Shown here one piece after another: positions 36,481 to 45,151 of a stretch of 64,000 bases of DNA. The notes under the pieces were generated by a model. The model was not told the DNA's origin, did not search any database, and saw only the letters and a list, made by a program, of their open reading frames with translations. The DNA is from Pseudomonas hormoni (GTDB lineage Bacteria > Pseudomonadota > Gammaproteobacteria > Pseudomonadales > Pseudomonadaceae): contig NZ_CP075566.1 in assembly GCF_018502625.1 (NCBI RefSeq), positions 5,273,001 to 5,337,000 of the forward strand, given 5' to 3'. Position 1 is the first letter of the stretch, and every line of letters starts with the position of its first letter. Both the position numbers and the translations under genes were made by a program.

Positions 36481-37461
36481 ATGAAAAATGGACTTACATT
36501 ACCTCCAATCGTCACCACAGGGACATTTGGAGGCTTTACAATTAATACCGGGTTCAGATGGGGAACTTACGCTACAGCTGATTGGCAAGGCGCTGGAGAG
36601 GCTATTATCACCACCGACGGTATGATGTATTCACTACCGTTAGCCGAAGGCCCCGTCATTTCCTCCGCTGACATGGATATGTTTCACGACTGGTTGGAAA
36701 TGAAAAGTGGACTCAAGGCATTTACCTACGAACTAAAAATGGCAGAAAGATCAATCAACAATAATGACGCGCTTGGCGCCATTAGGGATCTTTGGAAAAT
36801 AACCGAAAGCGACAATTACCTTTTAAACAAATCACCAATCGTTACACATGCGTACTTTAAAAATAAACTCGTCAACTTTAGCCTCGCCGATGCTCTCGCA
36901 GCACAACAAAATGCAAGCAACACAGAAGCATTAAATCGAGCCTCGGCGAATGGCTACAGCACGAGATATGAAAAAATAACACCTGAGCTTTCAGGAGGAA
37001 CTTTTTCACCAGTAAAGGCATTCACTCATTACCTTTGGGGGAATGGAGAGAAACTCAGCGTAAATATAAACAATATAGGGCTGGATATTCAAGCTCAGCA
37101 TATCCCGTTGTTGATAAGCACAATAGCCAGCACACGCGAGGCTGGAATCTATCACCTATCAGACCCTAAAGTTGCCTATAACACATTCGATGCCAGTGCG
37201 ATAACAGGAGCGTATCTAGGTAGAATCACTTTAAAGATTGAGGGAGATTTTACTAGAAATGAAAATAACACTTGGGAGTTCGATGGGATAGTGAAAGCAT
37301 ATACGGATACTTTCGATTTTGACGCTAGCAACAGGGCTCCAGTATTGGAAATACTGACCACTGCAGGTAGATTATTTTCGGGGAGGCCTTATGAAATCGA
37401 CATTACAGGCGAACATATAATAAAGCTGTACGGAGAAGGCTTCCAACCTAATCCGCTTTAA
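36481..37461 (+). CDS. Colicin M-like bacteriocin (lipid II-cleaving toxin family)
   Basis: 326 residues, strikingly lower in GC than its neighbours. From about residue 180 it lines up with the catalytic domain of E. coli colicin M, as I recall that sequence: HYLWGNG (183-189), SVNINNIGL, ITGAYLGRITLKIEG, then WEFDGIVKAYTDTFD and LFSGRPYEIDITGE. Colicin M is a periplasmic phosphodiesterase that cuts lipid II. Its catalytic set is Asp226, Tyr228, Asp229, His235, Arg236. The equivalents here are Asp276, Phe278 and Asp279, then SNRAP, with Arg285 where His should be, so the active-site His is missing. The N-terminal 170 residues are unlike colicin M and would hold the receptor-binding and translocation parts; GLTLPPIV near the start could be a TonB-box-like entry signal (weak). 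No signal peptide, as usual for this class. The following gene is a likely immunity protein. Confidence 0.85.
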   Translation: MKNGLTLPPIVTTGTFGGFTINTGFRWGTYATADWQGAGEAIITTDGMMYSLPLAEGPVISSADMDMFHDWLEMKSGLKAFTYELKMAERSINNNDALGAIRDLWKITESDNYLLNKSPIVTHAYFKNKLVNFSLADALAAQQNASNTEALNRASANGYSTRYEKITPELSGGTFSPVKAFTHYLWGNGEKLSVNINNIGLDIQAQHIPLLISTIASTREAGIYHLSDPKVAYNTFDASAITGAYLGRITLKIEGDFTRNENNTWEFDGIVKAYTDTFDFDASNRAPVLEILTTAGRLFSGRPYEIDITGEHIIKLYGEGFQPNPL

Positions 37462-37474
37462 ATGTACTGACATC

Positions 37475-37505
37475 TTGATTGGATGCGGGCTGGGCATCCA
37501 ATCAA
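37475..37505. repeat. Perfect 12-bp inverted repeat between toxin and presumed immunity gene
   Basis: TTGATTGGATGC and GCATCCAATCAA enclose a GGGCTGG loop, starting 14 bp after the toxin stop. It folds as a strong hairpin, but no T-run follows on either strand, so it is not a classical terminator. It could weaken read-through, stabilise the toxin mRNA end or be a protein-binding site. Confidence 0.75.
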
Positions 37506-37528
37506 CTAATTAGGCGTTATTAAAAATC

Positions 37529-37906
37529 ATGAATTACATATATCCGCTACTTGTTTTGATAACCTCTACTACCGCAACAACCATCATAATTAAAAATCAA
37601 ATAACAGGGGCATACAACATCAACCAAGACTCAATTGCCATCCCTATAGCTTTCATAGCAGCTATCTTTTTATCGCTTACTATAACCCACCTGCTACAGT
37701 TGATTTGCAATGCAAGAGAATCAGACCCTCGATGCAGCAGGCTATTGCTGGCTATGATATCGGCGCTCTTAACAATAACATCTATCGCCATCCTCGCTGG
37801 AAGCTCGCTCTTTTGGTATACCCCGGACCACTTTTTTATTTCAATGCTTTATAGTTTAACCGCAACGGTTTATATCTATAATCGACTACGACTATCAACC
37901 AAATAA
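37529..37906 (+). CDS. Small polytopic membrane protein, probable immunity protein for the colicin M-like toxin
   Basis: 125 residues, with four hydrophobic segments: near 4-22 (PLLVLITSTTATTIII), 34-58 (IAIPIAFIAAIFLSLTITHL), 70-92 and 102-118. The base composition is AT-rich like the toxin gene. Pseudomonas colicin M-type bacteriocins often have a small inner-membrane immunity protein (PmiA type) encoded beside them; size, topology and position fit. The sequence match to PmiA was not checked. No strong ribosome site precedes the ATG, and a 12-bp hairpin separates it from the toxin. Confidence 0.6.
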   Translation: MNYIYPLLVLITSTTATTIIIKNQITGAYNINQDSIAIPIAFIAAIFLSLTITHLLQLICNARESDPRCSRLLLAMISALLTITSIAILAGSSLFWYTPDHFFISMLYSLTATVYIYNRLRLSTK

Positions 37907-37960
37907 TTGAACCGAAAAAAACCATGGATGAATTAATCACAAAGCTTAAGACGAGTCGCT

Positions 37961-38052
37961 GCATCGCGAGCAAGCTTGTCCTACAGGGCTTGTAGTGCTC
38001 ACAAATCCGTGACAATACACCGATCTTGTAGGAGCCGGCTTGCTAGCGATGC
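37961..38052. repeat. Divergent REP pair after the bacteriocin cassette
   Basis: GCATCGCGAGCAAGCTTGTC (37961 on) and the inverted TTGTAGGAGCCGGCTTGCTA (38028 on) form a diverged REP pair not identical to families A-C. It borders the AT-rich cassette on the right. Confidence 0.75.
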
Positions 38053-38057
38053 TTTTA

Positions 38058-38486
38058 CTAGAACGTGCCTTTGTTCTGTGCGTTACGCACAGAAACCTGA
38101 TCATTCAGCGTCCAGAAGTCATACAAAACCCCCAGAAAGAACAACCCGCCCGTCACCAGGTACAGCAACCCGCTGATCCACTTCCCCTGATACATCCGGT
38201 GTACGCCGAACACCCCCAGAAACGTCAGCAGAATCCACGCAACGTTGTATTCGATCGGCCCGGCGGTGAAACGCAGGTCCGCTTCCCGGTCCATCGCCGG
38301 AATCAGGAAGAGGTCGATCAGCCAGCCAATGCCCAGCAAACCGAAGGTGAAAAACCAGATCGTCCCGGTCACCGGCTTGCCGTAATAGAAGCGGTGCGCC
38401 CCGGTAAAACCGAGAATCCACAGCAGATAACCGATCACTTTGCTGTGGGTGTCCTGATGCGGAACGGGGTGTTGATAGGTGTTCAT
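38058..38486 (-). CDS. TM2 domain-containing membrane protein
   Basis: 142 residues. Two TM2-type modules are visible: KVIGYLLWILGFTGAHRFYYG with WFFTFGLLGIGWLIDLF, and WILLTFLGVFGVHRMYQGKW with LVTGGLFFLGVLYDFW. The GxHRFYxG / GVHRMYQGK motifs define the family, whose function is unknown. The ATG at 38486 has GAGG 8 nt upstream. Convergent with the bacteriocin cassette. Confidence 0.9.
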   Translation of the reverse strand: MNTYQHPVPHQDTHSKVIGYLLWILGFTGAHRFYYGKPVTGTIWFFTFGLLGIGWLIDLFLIPAMDREADLRFTAGPIEYNVAWILLTFLGVFGVHRMYQGKWISGLLYLVTGGLFFLGVLYDFWTLNDQVSVRNAQNKGTF

Positions 38487-38735
38487 GGATGACCTCAATT
38501 CACACGATAGATAAATATTCTTTAAATCTTTGTGACTTTTTTACGAGTAGCCGACGTATGGCAGGTGCTACCTTGTCTGCCGTCAAACCCTTGTAACAAC
38601 TGAGTTCTGTCCGACAATTGCGTCCATTTAACGCTTATTTGGTTCCGTTGCCTCCCGTTTGAATCGACCAACGGCCTCGGAAGGCTCAAAAAAGCTGTTA
38701 TAAAGTTGCGCGCTAACCTATATGAGCCTTGCCTA

Positions 38736-39353
38736 ATGCGTCCATTTTTCAAGACATGGCTAACCATTTGCCTTTTGATGCCACTGGCCGCCCACGCCAC
38801 CAATCGTGAGCAACGTCTTCCTAACGTTAATGGTTACACCCCCAAATCCCATGTTTCTGCTCCTTCGAGCAAAAACAAACAAGCCGTAAAACGCGCCCCG
38901 CAGCTGGCCAGCAAAAGCAGCCTTGTTCCGCCGATGGCGAGCAAGGAAAGCAGCAACGTGCTGAGCCGCGCCGTGAACGTCCTCGGTACACCTTACCGTT
39001 GGGGCGGCAGCAGCCCAAGCAAAGGGTTCGATTGCAGCGGCCTGGTGAAATACGCGTTCAACGACGCCACGTTCGACCTGCCGCGCACTTCGAATGCCAT
39101 GGCCAGCGGTCATGGCGAGAAAGTCGATCGCAAGGATCTGAAGCCGGGCGACCTGATTTTCTTCAACATCAAGAGCCGCCGGGTCAATCACGTTGCCATC
39201 TACCTGGGCAACGACCGCTTCATCCACGCACCACGCCGTGGCAAGTCGGTGACCATCGACACCTTGAAGAAACCGTACTGGGAAAGCCACTACGTGGTTG
39301 CCAAGCGGGTTCTGCCGAAAGAGAAGAACACCTTGCAGGTCGTTCAGCGCTGA
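38736..39353 (+). CDS. NlpC/P60 family (C40) cell-wall peptidase
   Basis: 205 residues. A signal peptide (MRPFFKTWLTICLLMPLAAHA) is followed by a Ser/Lys-rich linker and the NlpC/P60 domain. The catalytic Cys is in GFDCSGLVKYAF, His in RRVNHVAIYLG, and the third polar residue is probably His in FIHAPRRG. Such enzymes cut stem-peptide links in peptidoglycan. ATG at 38736 begins the signal peptide. The 250 bp upstream (38487-38735) hold no other gene that I can see. Confidence 0.92.
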   Translation: MRPFFKTWLTICLLMPLAAHATNREQRLPNVNGYTPKSHVSAPSSKNKQAVKRAPQLASKSSLVPPMASKESSNVLSRAVNVLGTPYRWGGSSPSKGFDCSGLVKYAFNDATFDLPRTSNAMASGHGEKVDRKDLKPGDLIFFNIKSRRVNHVAIYLGNDRFIHAPRRGKSVTIDTLKKPYWESHYVVAKRVLPKEKNTLQVVQR

Positions 39354-39382
39354 TTTGCTGACACATTCCTGAAGGCAGGCAT

Positions 39383-39477
39383 TTGTGGCGAGGAGCTTGC
39401 TCCCGCTGGAGTGCGCAGCGCTCCCAGTTTTTTAGGGCCGCTTCGCAGCCCAGCGGGAGCAAGCTCCCTCGCCACAG
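39383..39477. repeat. REP pair, family B, downstream of the NlpC/P60 gene
   Basis: Inverted arms on GTGGCGAGGAGCTTGCTCCC (39384 on; one G shorter than usual) and the complement to 39475. It lies between convergent genes. Confidence 0.9.
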
Positions 39478-39493
39478 TCCAGCATTCCAACCC

Positions 39494-40528
39494 TCAGAAG
39501 TTATCCGGCGACCGCGCCTTCTCCCGCGCATGCTCGCGACTGATCAAGCCTTTGGTCACCAGATCCTTCAAGCACATATCCAGCGTCTGCATCCCCAGAT
39601 TCCCCCCGGTCTGAATCGACGAGTACATCTGTGCGACCTTGTCTTCGCGGATCAGGTTACGGATCGCCGATGTCCCCAGCATGATCTCGTGCGCCGCGAT
39701 GCGCCCACCGCCGATCTTCTTCACCAGCGTCTGCGACACCACCGCCAGCAATGATTCGGACAGCATCGAACGCACCATCGACTTCTCGTCCCCCGGGAAC
39801 ACATCCACCACCCGGTCGATGGTTTTCGCCGCCGACGTGGTGTGCAGCGTGCCGAACACCAGGTGACCGGTCTCGGCAGCGGTCAGCGCCAGACGAATGG
39901 TCTCCAGATCCCGCATTTCCCCCACCAGAATCACATCCGGGTCTTCCCGCAGGGCCGAACGCAAGGCGGTGGCGAAACTGCGGGTATCGCGATGGACTTC
40001 GCGCTGATTGATCAGGCATTTGCGTGATTCGTGGACGAATTCGATCGGGTCTTCGATGGTCAGAATGTGGTGATGGCGATTGCTGTTCAGGTGATCGATC
40101 ATCGCTGCCAGGGTGGTGGACTTGCCGGAACCGGTCGGGCCAGTCACCAGCACCAGGCCACGGGGTGCTTCGGTAATCTTGCGAAACACTTCCCCCATGC
40201 CCAGGTCGTCCATGCTCAGGACCTTGGACGGAATGGTCCGGAATACGGCGCCAGCACCACGGTTCTGGTTGAAGGCGTTGACCCGAAAACGCGCCACGCC
40301 GGGGACTTCGAAGGAAAAGTCGGTTTCCAGATGCTTCTCGAAGTCCACCCGCTGGAGGTCATTCATGATGTCGTAGATCAGCTCATGCACCTCCTTGTGG
40401 TCCAGAGCCGGCAGGTTGATGCGCCGCACATCGCCGTCGACGCGAATCATCGGTGGCAGGCCTGCCGACAGGTGCAAGTCGGACGCTCCTTGTTTGGCGC
40501 TGAACGCCAGCAGTTCAGTGATATCCAT
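39494..40528 (-). CDS. pilT: Type IV pilus retraction ATPase PilT
   Basis: 344 residues, full PilT length. Walker A is VTGPTGSGKSTTLAAMID; the Asp box, Walker B (DPDVILVGEMRD) and His box (GTLHTTSAAKTIDRV) follow, and AIRNLIRE is the conserved AIRNLIRE of PilT. It powers pilus retraction and thus twitching. In P. aeruginosa pilU follows pilT; here pilU is absent. GAGGAG precedes the ATG at 40528. Divergent from yggS with a 57-bp gap. Confidence 0.96.
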   Translation of the reverse strand: MDITELLAFSAKQGASDLHLSAGLPPMIRVDGDVRRINLPALDHKEVHELIYDIMNDLQRVDFEKHLETDFSFEVPGVARFRVNAFNQNRGAGAVFRTIPSKVLSMDDLGMGEVFRKITEAPRGLVLVTGPTGSGKSTTLAAMIDHLNSNRHHHILTIEDPIEFVHESRKCLINQREVHRDTRSFATALRSALREDPDVILVGEMRDLETIRLALTAAETGHLVFGTLHTTSAAKTIDRVVDVFPGDEKSMVRSMLSESLLAVVSQTLVKKIGGGRIAAHEIMLGTSAIRNLIREDKVAQMYSSIQTGGNLGMQTLDMCLKDLVTKGLISREHAREKARSPDNF

Positions 40529-40585
40529 AGCACTCCTCAATTCCAGTAGAATGCCGCCAACCTCAGACCCGCTGGCGCCTCTTGA

Positions 40586-41272
40586 ATGTCCACGATAGCA
40601 GACAACATTGCCCTGGTTAGTTCACGCATCCGGGCTGCCGCCCTTGCCGCCCACCGCAACGAGCACAGCGTCCAGCTATTGGCCGTGAGCAAGACCAAGC
40701 CCGCTGACGCCGTACGTGAAGCCCACGCCGCCGGCCTGCGCGACTTTGGCGAGAACTACCTGCAGGAAGCCCTGGGCAAACAACTCGAATTGGCCGACCT
40801 GCCCTTGATCTGGCACTTCATCGGCCCCATTCAATCGAACAAGACTCGCGCTATCGCCGAGCATTTCGACTGGGTGCATTCCGTGGATCGTTTGAAAATC
40901 GCACAACGCCTGTCCGAACAACGTCCCGCCGATCTGCCGCCACTGAACATCTGCATCCAGGTCAACGTCAGCGGTGAAGCCAGCAAATCCGGCTGCACCC
41001 CGGCCGATCTGCCCGCCCTGGCCCACGCCATCAACGAGCTGCCGCGCCTCAAGCTGCGCGGGTTGATGGCGATTCCCGAGCCGACTGAAGATCGCGCCGC
41101 TCAGGACGCTGCTTTTGCTGCCGTGCAAAGCCTGCAAGCCAGCCTGAACCTGCCGCTCGACACACTTTCCATGGGCATGAGCCACGACCTCGAGTCGGCC
41201 ATCGCCATGGGCGCCACTTGGGTCCGCATCGGTACGGCCCTGTTTGGCGCCCGCGACTACGGTCAACCATGA
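40586..41272 (+). CDS. yggS: PLP-binding protein YggS (PLP homeostasis)
   Basis: 228 residues, alanine-racemase-like barrel. The PLP Lys is in LLAVSKTKP; other marks are FGENYLQEALGK, WHFIGPIQSNK and MGMSHDLESAIAMGATWVRIG with the phosphate-binding Ser/Gly. The family keeps free pyridoxal phosphate in balance and has no known catalytic reaction. It precedes proC by 34 bp and probably shares its transcript. Confidence 0.95.
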   Translation: MSTIADNIALVSSRIRAAALAAHRNEHSVQLLAVSKTKPADAVREAHAAGLRDFGENYLQEALGKQLELADLPLIWHFIGPIQSNKTRAIAEHFDWVHSVDRLKIAQRLSEQRPADLPPLNICIQVNVSGEASKSGCTPADLPALAHAINELPRLKLRGLMAIPEPTEDRAAQDAAFAAVQSLQASLNLPLDTLSMGMSHDLESAIAMGATWVRIGTALFGARDYGQP

Positions 41273-41306
41273 ACATGGCTGACTCCTCTCTTTATAAGGA
41301 CCTGAC

Positions 41307-42125
41307 ATGAGCAAGACTCGTATTGCCTTTATCGGTGCCGGCAACATGGCCGCCAGCCTGATCGGCGGCCTGCGCGCCAAAGGTCTGGACGCCGCGCAGA
41401 TCCGCGCCAGCGATCCGGGCGCTGAAACCCGCGCCAAAGTGAACGCCGAACACGGCATCGACGTATTCGCCGACAACGCCGAGGCCATTCAAGGCGCGGA
41501 CGTGGTTGTGCTGGCGGTCAAACCCCAGGCGATGAAAGCCGTTTGCGAAGCGATTCGCCCAAGTTTGAAACCGAATCAATTGGTGGTGTCGATCGCCGCC
41601 GGCATCACCTGCGCAAGCATGAACAACTGGCTCGGCGCGCAACCGATCGTGCGCTGCATGCCCAACACTCCGGCGCTGCTGCGTCAGGGCGTGAGCGGTT
41701 TGTTCGCCACTGCCGAAGTGACCGCAGAGCAACGCCAGCAGGCGCAAGAGCTGCTGTCGGCCGTCGGCATCGCCTTGTGGTTGAACGAAGAACAGCAACT
41801 GGACGCCGTCACCGCCGTGTCCGGCTCGGGCCCTGCGTACTTCTTCCTGCTGATCGAAGCCATGACCGCCGCTGGCGTGAAGCTTGGTCTGCCGGCGGAC
41901 ATCGCCGCGCAACTGACCCTGCAAACCGCGCTGGGTGCCGCGCACATGGCGGTTGCCAGCGATGTCGACGCCGCTGAACTGCGCCGCCGCGTGACTTCGC
42001 CTGCGGGCACTACAGAAGCTGCAATCAAATCGTTCCAGGCTGATGGCTTCGAAGCCCTGGTAGAAAAAGCACTGGGTGCCGCTGCGCACCGCTCGGCCGA
42101 GATGGCTGAGCAACTTGGCCGCTAA
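41307..42125 (+). CDS. proC: Pyrroline-5-carboxylate reductase
   Basis: 272 residues. The Rossmann motif IAFIGAGNMAASLIGGL and the signature VSGSGPAYFFLLIEAM with AAQLTLQTALGAA and TSPAGTTEAAI are diagnostic. It makes proline from P5C with NADPH. It sits between yggS and yggT as in P. aeruginosa. Confidence 0.97.
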   Translation: MSKTRIAFIGAGNMAASLIGGLRAKGLDAAQIRASDPGAETRAKVNAEHGIDVFADNAEAIQGADVVVLAVKPQAMKAVCEAIRPSLKPNQLVVSIAAGITCASMNNWLGAQPIVRCMPNTPALLRQGVSGLFATAEVTAEQRQQAQELLSAVGIALWLNEEQQLDAVTAVSGSGPAYFFLLIEAMTAAGVKLGLPADIAAQLTLQTALGAAHMAVASDVDAAELRRRVTSPAGTTEAAIKSFQADGFEALVEKALGAAAHRSAEMAEQLGR

Positions 42126-42149
42126 TCAGCTCTTACAAAGGAATCAATA

Positions 42150-42737
42150 ATGCTCGGACTCAATGACGCTGCCATTTTCATCATCAAAACCCTGGGCAGC
42201 CTGTACCTGCTGATCGTGCTGTTGCGCTTCATCCTGCAACTGGTCCGGGCGAACTTCTACAACCCGCTCTGCCAGTTCATCGTCAAGGCCACCCAGCCGC
42301 TGCTCAAGCCGCTGCGCCGCGTCATCCCGAGCATGTTCGGGCTGGACATGTCGTCGCTGGTGCTGGCGCTGATCGTGCAGATGCTGCTGATCGCGGTCAT
42401 CGTGTCGCTCAAAGGCTTCATGGTCGACTGGGTGCTGCTGGTGCCTTGGTCGCTGATTGCGCTGTTCTCGCTGTTTTTGAACATCCTGTTCTACGCGATG
42501 ATCATCAGCGTGATTCTGTCCTGGGTAGCCCCGGGGAGTCACAATCCGGGCGCCGAGCTGGTCGCGCAGATTACCGAACCGGTACTGGCCCCGTTCCGCC
42601 GGATCATTCCGAACCTGGGCGGCCTCGACATCTCGCCGATCTTCGCGTTTATCGTGATCCAGTTGCTGCAAAGCTGGCTGATTCCGCGCCTGGCGTACTT
42701 TGCCCTGATGCCGCAGGGGCTGCTCGGCCTGATCTGA
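42150..42737 (+). CDS. yggT: YggT family membrane protein
   Basis: 195 residues, with about six hydrophobic segments in two similar halves. Each half ends with a conserved FRRIIP / LRRVIPS motif next to GGLD or GLDM. YggT proteins are integral membrane proteins of unclear function, linked to osmotic or cell-shape functions in other bacteria. It follows proC by 24 bp. Confidence 0.92.
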   Translation: MLGLNDAAIFIIKTLGSLYLLIVLLRFILQLVRANFYNPLCQFIVKATQPLLKPLRRVIPSMFGLDMSSLVLALIVQMLLIAVIVSLKGFMVDWVLLVPWSLIALFSLFLNILFYAMIISVILSWVAPGSHNPGAELVAQITEPVLAPFRRIIPNLGGLDISPIFAFIVIQLLQSWLIPRLAYFALMPQGLLGLI

Positions 42738-42751
42738 TACCGCGTCATCGT

Positions 42752-42819
42752 TCTTCGCGGGCAAGCCACGCCCCCACAGGATCTACGAAATCCCTGTAGG
42801 AGCGAGGCTTGCCCGCGAA
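42752..42819. repeat. REP pair, family C, compact, between yggT and metX
   Basis: Arms TTCGCGGGCAAGCCACGCCC (42752 on) and TGTAGGAGCGAGGCTTGCCC (42795 on), with a spacer of about 20 bp, shorter than the other copies. The remaining region to 42922 holds the metX promoter; I see no clear riboswitch in it. Confidence 0.88.
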
Positions 42820-42922
42820 TGCCGCACCTCGGTCCAACTGAATAAAATCAGCTCGGGCCTTTGCTTGCCGCTAACCCCACCGGTCTTTAGACTTACGCCT
42901 CATTTCAACGAGAGCAGGGTCG

Positions 42923-44062
42923 ATGCCAACTGCCTTTCCCCCCGATTCTGTTGGTCTGGTGACGCCGCAAGTGGCGCACTTCAGCGAACCCCTGGCCCTG
43001 GCCTGCGGCCGTTCGCTTCCGGCGTATGACCTGATCTACGAAACCTACGGCACGCTGAACGCCACGGCGAGCAACGCCGTGCTGATCTGCCACGCCTTGT
43101 CCGGGCACCATCACGCTGCCGGTTTCCACAGCCCAGACGACCGCAAGCCCGGTTGGTGGGACAGCTGCATCGGCCCCGGCAAACCGATCGACACCAACAA
43201 GTTCTTCGTGGTCAGCCTGAACAACCTCGGCGGTTGCAACGGCTCCACCGGCCCGAGCAGCGTCAACCCGGAAACCGGCAAGCCGTTCGGTGCCGATTTC
43301 CCGGTGCTGACCGTGGAAGACTGGGTGCACAGCCAGGCACGTCTGGCCGACCGGATCGGCATCAGCCAATGGGCCGCCGTGATTGGCGGCAGCCTCGGCG
43401 GCATGCAGGCGATGCAGTGGAGCATCACTTACCCCGATCGCATTCGTCACTGCCTTGCCATCGCCTCGGCACCGAAGCTGTCGGCGCAGAACATCGCGTT
43501 CAACGAAGTGGCACGCCAGGCGATCCTCACCGACCCCGAGTTCCACGGCGGTTCGTTCCAGGAAGCGGGCGTGATCCCCAAGCGCGGCTTGATGTTGGCG
43601 CGGATGGTCGGGCACATCACCTACCTGTCCGACGATTCCATGGGCGAGAAATTCGGCCGTGGCCTCAAGAGTGAGAAGCTCAACTACGACTTCCACAGCG
43701 TCGAGTTCCAGGTCGAAAGCTACCTGCGTTATCAGGGCGAAGAGTTCTCCGGGCGTTTCGACGCCAACACCTACTTGCTGATGACCAAGGCGCTGGACTA
43801 CTTCGACCCGGCGGCGAACTTCGACGATGACCTGGCGAAAACCTTCGCCGGCGCCTCGGCCAAGTTCTGCGTGATGTCCTTCACCACCGACTGGCGCTTC
43901 TCCCCTGCCCGCTCGCGGGAACTGGTGGACGCATTGATGGCGGCCAAGAAAGACGTCTGCTACCTCGAGATCGATGCTCCGCAAGGCCACGACGCCTTCC
44001 TGATTCCGATCCCGCGCTACCTGCAGGCGTTCAGCAATTACATGAACCGCATTACGTTGTGA
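42923..44062 (+). CDS. metX: Homoserine O-acyltransferase MetX (probably succinyl-CoA-using)
   Basis: 379 residues, alpha/beta hydrolase fold. The nucleophile elbow is [12 protein letters not shown]; the Asp of the triad is in [11 protein letters not shown] and the His in [11 protein letters not shown]. It activates homoserine for methionine synthesis. Pseudomonas MetX enzymes are known to prefer succinyl-CoA; I infer this here. It sits directly before metW, as in other pseudomonads. Confidence 0.95.
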   Translation: MPTAFPPDSVGLVTPQVAHFSEPLALACGRSLPAYDLIYETYGTLNATASNAVLICHALSGHHHAAGFHSPDDRKPGWWDSCIGPGKPIDTNKFFVVSLNNLGGCNGSTGPSSVNPETGKPFGADFPVLTVEDWVHSQARLADRIGISQWAAVIGGSLGGMQAMQWSITYPDRIRHCLAIASAPKLSAQNIAFNEVARQAILTDPEFHGGSFQEAGVIPKRGLMLARMVGHITYLSDDSMGEKFGRGLKSEKLNYDFHSVEFQVESYLRYQGEEFSGRFDANTYLLMTKALDYFDPAANFDDDLAKTFAGASAKFCVMSFTTDWRFSPARSRELVDALMAAKKDVCYLEIDAPQGHDAFLIPIPRYLQAFSNYMNRITL

Positions 44063-44069
44063 GAAAGCC

Positions 44070-44690
44070 ATGAGAGCTGATCTGGAAATCATCCAGGAAT
44101 GGATCCCCGCCGGCAGCCGCGTGCTCGACCTCGGTTGCGGCGACGGCGAGCTGCTGACGTGGCTGCGGGACAACAAGCAAGTGACCGGTTACGGCCTGGA
44201 AAACGACGCGGACAACATCGCCGAGTGCGTGGCCAAGGGCATCAACGTCATCGAACAGGACCTGGACAAGGGCCTGGGCAACTTCGCCAGCAACAGCTTC
44301 GACATCGTGGTCATGACCCAGGCGCTGCAAGCCGTGCACTACCCGGACAAGATCCTCGACGAAATGCTGCGCGTCGGTCGCCAGTGCATCATCACCTTCC
44401 CCAACTTCGGTCACTGGCGCTGCCGCTGGTACCTGGCGAGCAAGGGCCGGATGCCGGTGTCCGAGTTTCTGCCGTACACCTGGTACAACACGCCGAACAT
44501 CCACTTCTGCACCTTTGAAGACTTTGAAGCGTTATGTCGCGAACGTGAAGCCAAGGTCATTGATCGGCTTGCCGTGGATCAACAGCATCGGCACGGGTGG
44601 GCCAGTAAGCTATGGCCTAATCTGTTAGGTGAGATCGGTATCTACCGCGTCAGCAGCCCCGGGCTGCAGGACCACAAGGTCGCGGTCTGA
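44070..44690 (+). CDS. metW: Methionine biosynthesis protein MetW
   Basis: 206 residues, a Rossmann SAM-dependent methyltransferase fold: VLDLGCGDGELL is the SAM loop and IVVMTQALQAVHYPD a later motif. MetW is needed with MetX for full homoserine acylation in several proteobacteria. It follows metX by 7 bp. Confidence 0.95.
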   Translation: MRADLEIIQEWIPAGSRVLDLGCGDGELLTWLRDNKQVTGYGLENDADNIAECVAKGINVIEQDLDKGLGNFASNSFDIVVMTQALQAVHYPDKILDEMLRVGRQCIITFPNFGHWRCRWYLASKGRMPVSEFLPYTWYNTPNIHFCTFEDFEALCREREAKVIDRLAVDQQHRHGWASKLWPNLLGEIGIYRVSSPGLQDHKVAV

Positions 44691-44716
44691 ACCACGACAT
44701 TACAAGGAGAACGATC

Positions 44717-45151
44717 ATGGGTCGTCTAGCGCTGTTTTTACTCACTGCCTGCCTGAGCGTCACCGCCATGGCTGCCGATGCCATCAAAGGTGACCGTCAG
44801 GAAAAATTCGGCGATGTGACGGTGCATTACAACACCTTCAACTCCACCTTCCTGACGCCCGACATCGCCAAGGCCGCGGAACTTACCCGCAGCAAGAATC
44901 AAGGCGTGATCAACGTTTCGGTACTCAAGGATGGCAAGCCGCAGATGGCTCAAGTGAGCGGCTCGGTCAAAGACCTGACCAGCCAGACCGTGCCACTGAA
45001 ATTCAAACAGATCACCGAACAAGGCGCGATCTACTACATCGCGCAATATCCGGTGGATCAGCAGGAAGTCCGCACCTTCGACATCAAGGTGCAGACCGGT
45101 GACAAAATCAACACCATCAATTTCAACCAAGAGCTCTTCCCTGGCCAATGA
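44717..45151 (+). CDS. DUF4426 family periplasmic protein
   Basis: 144 residues. The N-terminus ([19 protein letters not shown]) is a signal peptide. The body ([21 protein letters not shown]) matches the DUF4426 family. The function is unknown. It overlaps rdgB by 4 bp (ATGA) and is probably cotranscribed with metXW. Confidence 0.9.
   Translation: MGRLALFLLTACLSVTAMAADAIKGDRQEKFGDVTVHYNTFNSTFLTPDIAKAAELTRSKNQGVINVSVLKDGKPQMAQVSGSVKDLTSQTVPLKFKQITEQGAIYYIAQYPVDQQEVRTFDIKVQTGDKINTINFNQELFPGQ

Noticed and set aside
37505..37520. TTAGGCGTTA near an inverted repeat, like an integron attC end
   Set aside because: No second half of an attC site, no integrase and no cassette array are seen; the match is short enough to be chance.
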